Source of the DNA: Sapria himalayana
Taxonomy: Eukaryota > Streptophyta > Magnoliopsida > Malpighiales > Rafflesiaceae
Assembly: GCA_029783825.1 (NCBI GenBank)
Contig: JAREIK010001332.1
Coordinates: 1,908,314-1,972,313, forward strand
Reading direction: 5' to 3'
DNA: 64,000 nucleotides
The stretch's first letter is position 1; each line of letters begins with the position of its first letter. Shown here in pieces: positions 59,645-64,000 of the stretch. A program made the translations under genes and the position numbers. The notes beneath the pieces are model-generated. The model ran no database searches. It saw nothing but the letters and a program-made list of their open reading frames with translations, and was not told the origin of the DNA.

Positions 59645-61757
59645 GTTTAGCATTCTATTTACTAATTATTTTTATGTATTTTAATGGTTGATAATGATAT
59701 GTAGATATAAAATGACTAATATATATTGTTTTCATAATTTTTAGTGTTTTGAAGAACATTAATGAATAGTCATGAAATCAATTAGTTTTTGCATGTGTTT
59801 ATCATGTGAGGTAGATTAATAAGTCGTGTATAGTTTTGGTCTCCATTCTTAGTTGATACTCAACCTAAATTGTTGGTGGAAATACTTAGTTTCCATGATC
59901 TAACCAAACTTGATAATATATTTTTTTTATTATGCGATACATTCTCAATTGGATGAGATATTATTAAGGAGTCAATCATAATTAGCTTTGAAAATTTTAA
60001 TAGCTATGATATTAATTCTTCATCATAGTAACCAAGTATCTCAATAGTGCTCAATGTCATAGAAAATTTGATAGAGCTATGTTTGTATCTTTATATGGCT
60101 GAGTAATATCAAGATAGAGGTATCAAACGGGTTGGGCCAGCCCGACCTGGCATGAAGCATGACACTGTTCGATTGTGTTTGGCCTGGCATGGCACGGTAA
60201 TGACCCATGCCCATGCCTGTGTCGGATTTGCACTCGGCATCGGTTTTGATGTGTCGGGCCAAGGGATTTCGGCCCGCATGTCATGCCAGGCACGACACGG
60301 ATGCATGGCATGTGGGCACAATACAAGTGACCATGCACCGAGTGTGATCACGATGAGCCGATGTCGATGGGCGAGGCTCACCGAGCCCCGAAAGGGTGAC
60401 GACAACACGACAGTGCACCTTCAAAACCCTAATTTTTTTAAAAATTAGAGTTACCATGAGTATAAATTCCATACTCCCTAGGGCTTCCATATGCAAGCAA
60501 GGGATGCATGAGTTATGCAAATCTCTATAGATGGGTGGCATGACTTTCAAACCCCTCTCTTCTAGAGATAAATTCAAGAATTTGTATGAAATTATCATGG
60601 TCAAAGTTTTATGTATTTTAAATTATATGATATAATTGGTTTAGATTATGGATTCATTAGTGGTTTGATTTTTTTTATGTTATAGATATTAATTGATGGT
60701 TACTAAATAGAAATTATTATAGCTTTAAAAAATGGTGAGTTTGTACAAGGTTTCCATGGTCGATAATGACAAGTAAACCATGAGGATTGCTTGCACATAT
60801 AATAGAAAGATTGTGACAACTCTTCTAACTATAAAACATGAGATAAACCTATATGTCGAATCCAACAATTTGGATATGTTAATCATCAAAAGTATGGAGC
60901 TTATGAAGCCAAAAGTGTGAATATTTTAACATGTCAATCCATTGTACATATCTTAGAGGGACTAGTTATTAATTGAGAGAGATGTTATATAGGATGTTCT
61001 TCCATAGGACTTAACTTTAGTGTGTCAGTCACATCATTACCGAGGAGGATGGTGATAGGCAATCGTTGGGACTTATGTTAGTATTTTATGACTCACAAGG
61101 TGATGACAATATCTGTGAGTTACTTTTACTAATATAGTTCTCACTGATGAAACTCACGAAAAGTATATAGTAATTATGTGAGTATTATACTTATGAAATT
61201 AAAATTGCAAATGCATATAAACCATATCAATCATTGGTCTATATGACACTAGAGGCTAGTGAATAAGATTATGCATATGAAGTAACCATCAAGGATAATT
61301 GACAAAGTTGTTAAAAGGTTTGGAATTGAATGACCATCACATAGGGATGAATTGTTATCTTAATGTTGATGTACAAAGGAAACAACAATGAGGAGACTAT
61401 CAATGGGAAAACTTCAATTTCATTAGGGCAAGGGGTCATTAATTAACATCCCAACCTTCATTCTATGTCTAATATAATATATATCAAATGAATTAATGAC
61501 ATCATATAAATTAAATACATAAACCATGGATCAAAGATTATTTAATAATCTATGTATCTAGTTTACTAAAAATTAGTTCTCTTATTGAATAGCCACTAAT
61601 ATAATTCTTTTGAGATTAATATCTGAATAAAAGTCCATTATAATACTTAAATGATTCGTGTACTTGTGGATCTCAGTTAATGAGATATTCTCATTAATAA
61701 CCTTTTGGGATATCACCTAACTAATTAAATTAGGTGGGGCAACAAAGTCATTATAAG
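59645..61757 (+). repeat. Athila-like LTR preceding the second non-autonomous internal region
   Basis: Collinear with 12600-15259: GAATAGTCATGAAATCAATTAG, GCAAGCAAGGGATGCATG, then the AT-rich part ending AATTAGGTGGGGCAACAAAGTC. The CATGAC-type array is missing and a hAT end fragment lies in its place (60115 onwards). TTTTTGATATCATTACCAATG after the end is the decayed primer-binding region. Confidence 0.6.
60115..60420. mobile_element. hAT end fragment in LTR
   Basis: Starts TAGAGGTATCAAACGGGTTG, the family terminus, followed by GGCACGGTAATG-like GC-rich sequence. No clear right terminus was found: the sequence returns to LTR-like DNA after about 60420. Overlapping reading frames on both strands (60077-60448) reflect the GC-rich composition, not genes. 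Confidence 0.6.
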
Positions 61758-62349
61758 TTTTTGATATCATTACCAATGATTGTTTAGTTTGATTAGTCAA
61801 CATGAGTTGACATAATTATTCTTATAAAAGAATAATTAATTTTTATAAGTTTAGTTAACTTTTGGATAATTTTTTTTATATCTAAATGCTAATTCATTTT
61901 ACATTGTTGGAATGAGGATGATTACCTTTTGGATTTTCTTTCATATTTTTCTTTTTTTCTTTCTTGTCACCAATATATAAATTACAATATCTATTCACTC
62001 ATGCCAAGACTTGCATGCATGTTATTTTAAAGAGCTATGATAAGATACTAAAGCATACAAAAGGCATTTTTGGAAAATTACACCAATGAGCAAGAATGGA
62101 AGAGAGAACCCTAATAATCACCAAGAATAGAATTATGAACATTGGGCATATCGAAGCCATGAGAATATGACAAATTATGGGTCTCAACTATTTTCAATAT
62201 CATATTGGATGGTTAAACTTGATAAATTATTGAGAGACTTGAGGAAAGTCAATGCTCATGAAGAGGAATGAAATAGACAATAAAGAGAAATAGGAGAGAA
62301 AGAATAAATCATAAATTAATTTAAGTCTAAAGAAAGTGTTTCATTTAAA

Positions 62350-62700
62350 TCCATGTCTCAAAGATGAAAATAGTTATGGTTGAAATTTTAGAAGATGGAA
62401 TGTAAGAATTTTCCTCGATTATTACAAGAAAAGATGAAGAAGTGAAGAAAAAAACTTTTATGCCCAATATGGAGATAGTTGTGAAAAGAAAGCTTGATGA
62501 GGAAATAAATGATAGTATCTCAACTATCCAAGGTGAAGATGAAATTTAAGACAAAATCTTTGTAGCTAGTATATAAAAAATTGTTATAGAAAATCATGAT
62601 GATAAATTCGAAGATATGACCTCAACTATTCAAGAAGAAAAAGTTGACATGGATTATAATGCTTTGGTGGTTGAATTGTAGCAGTTGATGAGTTGTCTAA
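62350..62700 (+). pseudogene. Acidic repeat protein remnant, second copy
   Basis: Diverged repeats of the unit seen at 15878-16195: GATGAAAATAGTTATGGTTG (about 62365), CAATATGGAGATAGTTGTG (about 62465) and TAGTATATAAAAAATTGTTA (about 62569), about 105 bp apart, each followed by GAAGAT/GATGAG and TCAACTATTCAAG-like words. More stops than the first copy. Confidence 0.6.
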
Positions 62701-62999
62701 GCATGCAATTAAAAAATCCAAGATTTTTTGTAATTCCAAGGATAAAAAAAATTTGGATGGAGATGAATAAGAAACTTATTTGTGTGACTAAAAAATATAA
62801 ATAATCATTCACCCATCATCTAGAAATGATAGCAAAAGTACATGGAAGAAGGAAGTAAAACCATATATTGAAAAGCTCGCTTGGATAGTGAATATTTTTG
62901 ATGGATAGAAAGAAGTTTTGTAATGAAATTTGATGTGAGAATAGAAATATCATATAGATAATTACACATACACCTCTCATATATAAAAGAATAGCATGT

Positions 63000-63400
63000 T
63001 CAAACTAACTACTATTTAGGTTTTTTTGCCCAAAACTATGATAGATTTTTAGAGCCATGACTTTGAAATTATATAATAAAAAAGGCTATCAGAAGCTACA
63101 TGAAAAGGCTATAATAGTTTTTTTAGAGTCATTACTTTGGTGTTACTAAAAGAAAAAATATCAAAGAAAATAAATGATAAGTACATTGATGTTTTCATAA
63201 CCATGAATTTTATGCTATAGAAGGAAGAGTATTATAGAAGATATATGGATAAATTTGACTTTGATGCAATGTAGCAACTTGGAAGATACTGCTTGCTCTA
63301 AAGTCATGAATTTTCATTTACAAGAAAAAAAAAACAAACCACGGAATCATGACTTTAAATTATCATGTTGTGACTATAAATACTTAACCTTCAAATCTCC
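63000..63400 (+). repeat. CATGAC-type array, second internal copy
   Basis: GCCATGACTTTGAAATTATA, TCATTACTTTGGTGTTACTA and CCATGAATTTTATGCTATAG recur at roughly 60-90 bp intervals, matching the array at 16620-17050. Confidence 0.5.
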
Positions 63401-63639
63401 TCCACAATAAAAATTTAATTTTTCTCTAATTCAATGGTGGTCTACCAAATATCCTCATTTTTTGATAATTTGATAATATAAAGATGAAGATCATCAAAAA
63501 AATATGTCATGGAGTTGAGTCATAAAAAAAAAGATAAAGACCTAGTTCCATAATAACGTCACATGAAGTTGAAGTGTCTATAGCAACTTTTATTATAGAA
63601 ATTGTGAAAGATAAATGGAATCCATGCTTTGAAATATGG

Positions 63640-64000
63640 GATTTATTGGAGAGGGAGGATAAAGTAAATTCATTCCTCATTTTGGTGATGTTATTAATAA
63701 GCAAAATTGGATATTATTTTATATGCATATAGAATGGAAAAATACCAAGGTTGTAAATGTGTTCTATGCAAATTTGGATGATAGGTGGGGTAAGATATGC
63801 TATGTAAAAGGTATCTGAGTTTAATTTGATAAGAAAATTAGTAATGAATTACTTGGATAATTAGGTGTAAAAAGTAGCATGGATTTCAAATCTCTCTGCA
63901 TGGACACAAATTATCTAGGTATCACTAAACTATTGACCAATGGTAAAGATACATGATGGGTGATATTAAAGTGTCTGTATAGATATTTAATGAGGACTGA
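63640..64000 (+). pseudogene. 'Putative plant transposon protein' domain, second copy (runs off window)
   Basis: Translation of about 63750-63865 gives VVNVFYANLDDRWGKICYVK then, after two stops, FDKKISNELLG. This matches the VVREFYANL and VRG--V-FD--IN blocks and the first copy at 17090. It is cut off by the window end. Confidence 0.6.

Noticed and set aside
60077..60604. Overlapping frames of 61-107 codons on both strands
   Set aside because: GC-rich hAT end fragment; no protein resemblance.

Overview
The window looks like gene-poor, AT-rich nuclear DNA of a flowering plant. Everything I can identify is transposable-element sequence, mostly degenerate and deeply nested: Ty3/gypsy elements with Athila/Tat-type gag and protease, a second Ty3/gypsy element of chromovirus type, a Ty1/copia relic, hAT elements with BED-finger transposases, and one long CACTA (En/Spm) element. 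I see no convincing intact cellular gene, no rRNA or tRNA gene and no CRISPR array. The one possible host-gene piece is a short GC-richer island near 44.2-44.8 kb. I cannot name the species.

Layout. 1-3466: hAT copy 1 (transposase on the minus strand, left end outside the window), carrying a complete 574-bp non-autonomous hAT at 382-955 and a hAT end fragment near 2073-2255. 3467-9712: LTR, decayed Athila-type gag, LTR. 9714-12378: minus-strand copia pol relic, split by a 585-bp non-autonomous hAT (11386-11970). 12576-35960: a non-autonomous LTR element. Its left LTR (12576-15259), primer-binding site, internal region (15260-18554) and right LTR are all recognisable. The right LTR is split by a 14,767-bp CACTA element (20431-35197) flanked by the target duplication GTC.

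The CACTA element encodes, on the minus strand, a TNP2 transposase pseudogene (25632-29829) and a multi-exon gene joining a plant Ptta/En/Spm transposase domain to a Ulp1-like C48 protease (22073-25342). It also contains a 734-bp hAT-like element (32857-33590). 35960-44110: another LTR plus gag-protease, split by hAT copy 2 (38981-42346). 44221-44760: the GC-richer island. 45246-48878: hAT copy 3, with exact 8-bp target duplications. 48930-51255: an inverted LTR of the Athila-like family. 51616-58721: a minus-strand chromovirus-type Ty3/gypsy element with both LTRs, primer-binding site, polypurine tract and a decayed protease-RT-RNase H-integrase-chromodomain region. 59094-64000: LTR pieces and a second copy of the non-autonomous internal region.

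The insertions can be put in order. The Athila-like LTR elements are the oldest layer. The hAT copies and the CACTA element landed in them, and small hAT derivatives landed in those. Several insertions can be checked against an uninterrupted paralogue elsewhere in the window. Two features stand out as possibly undescribed. One is a diverged tandem array with a period of about 53 bp inside the LTR family. The other is an in-frame, acidic 35-residue repeat encoded by the non-autonomous internal regions.
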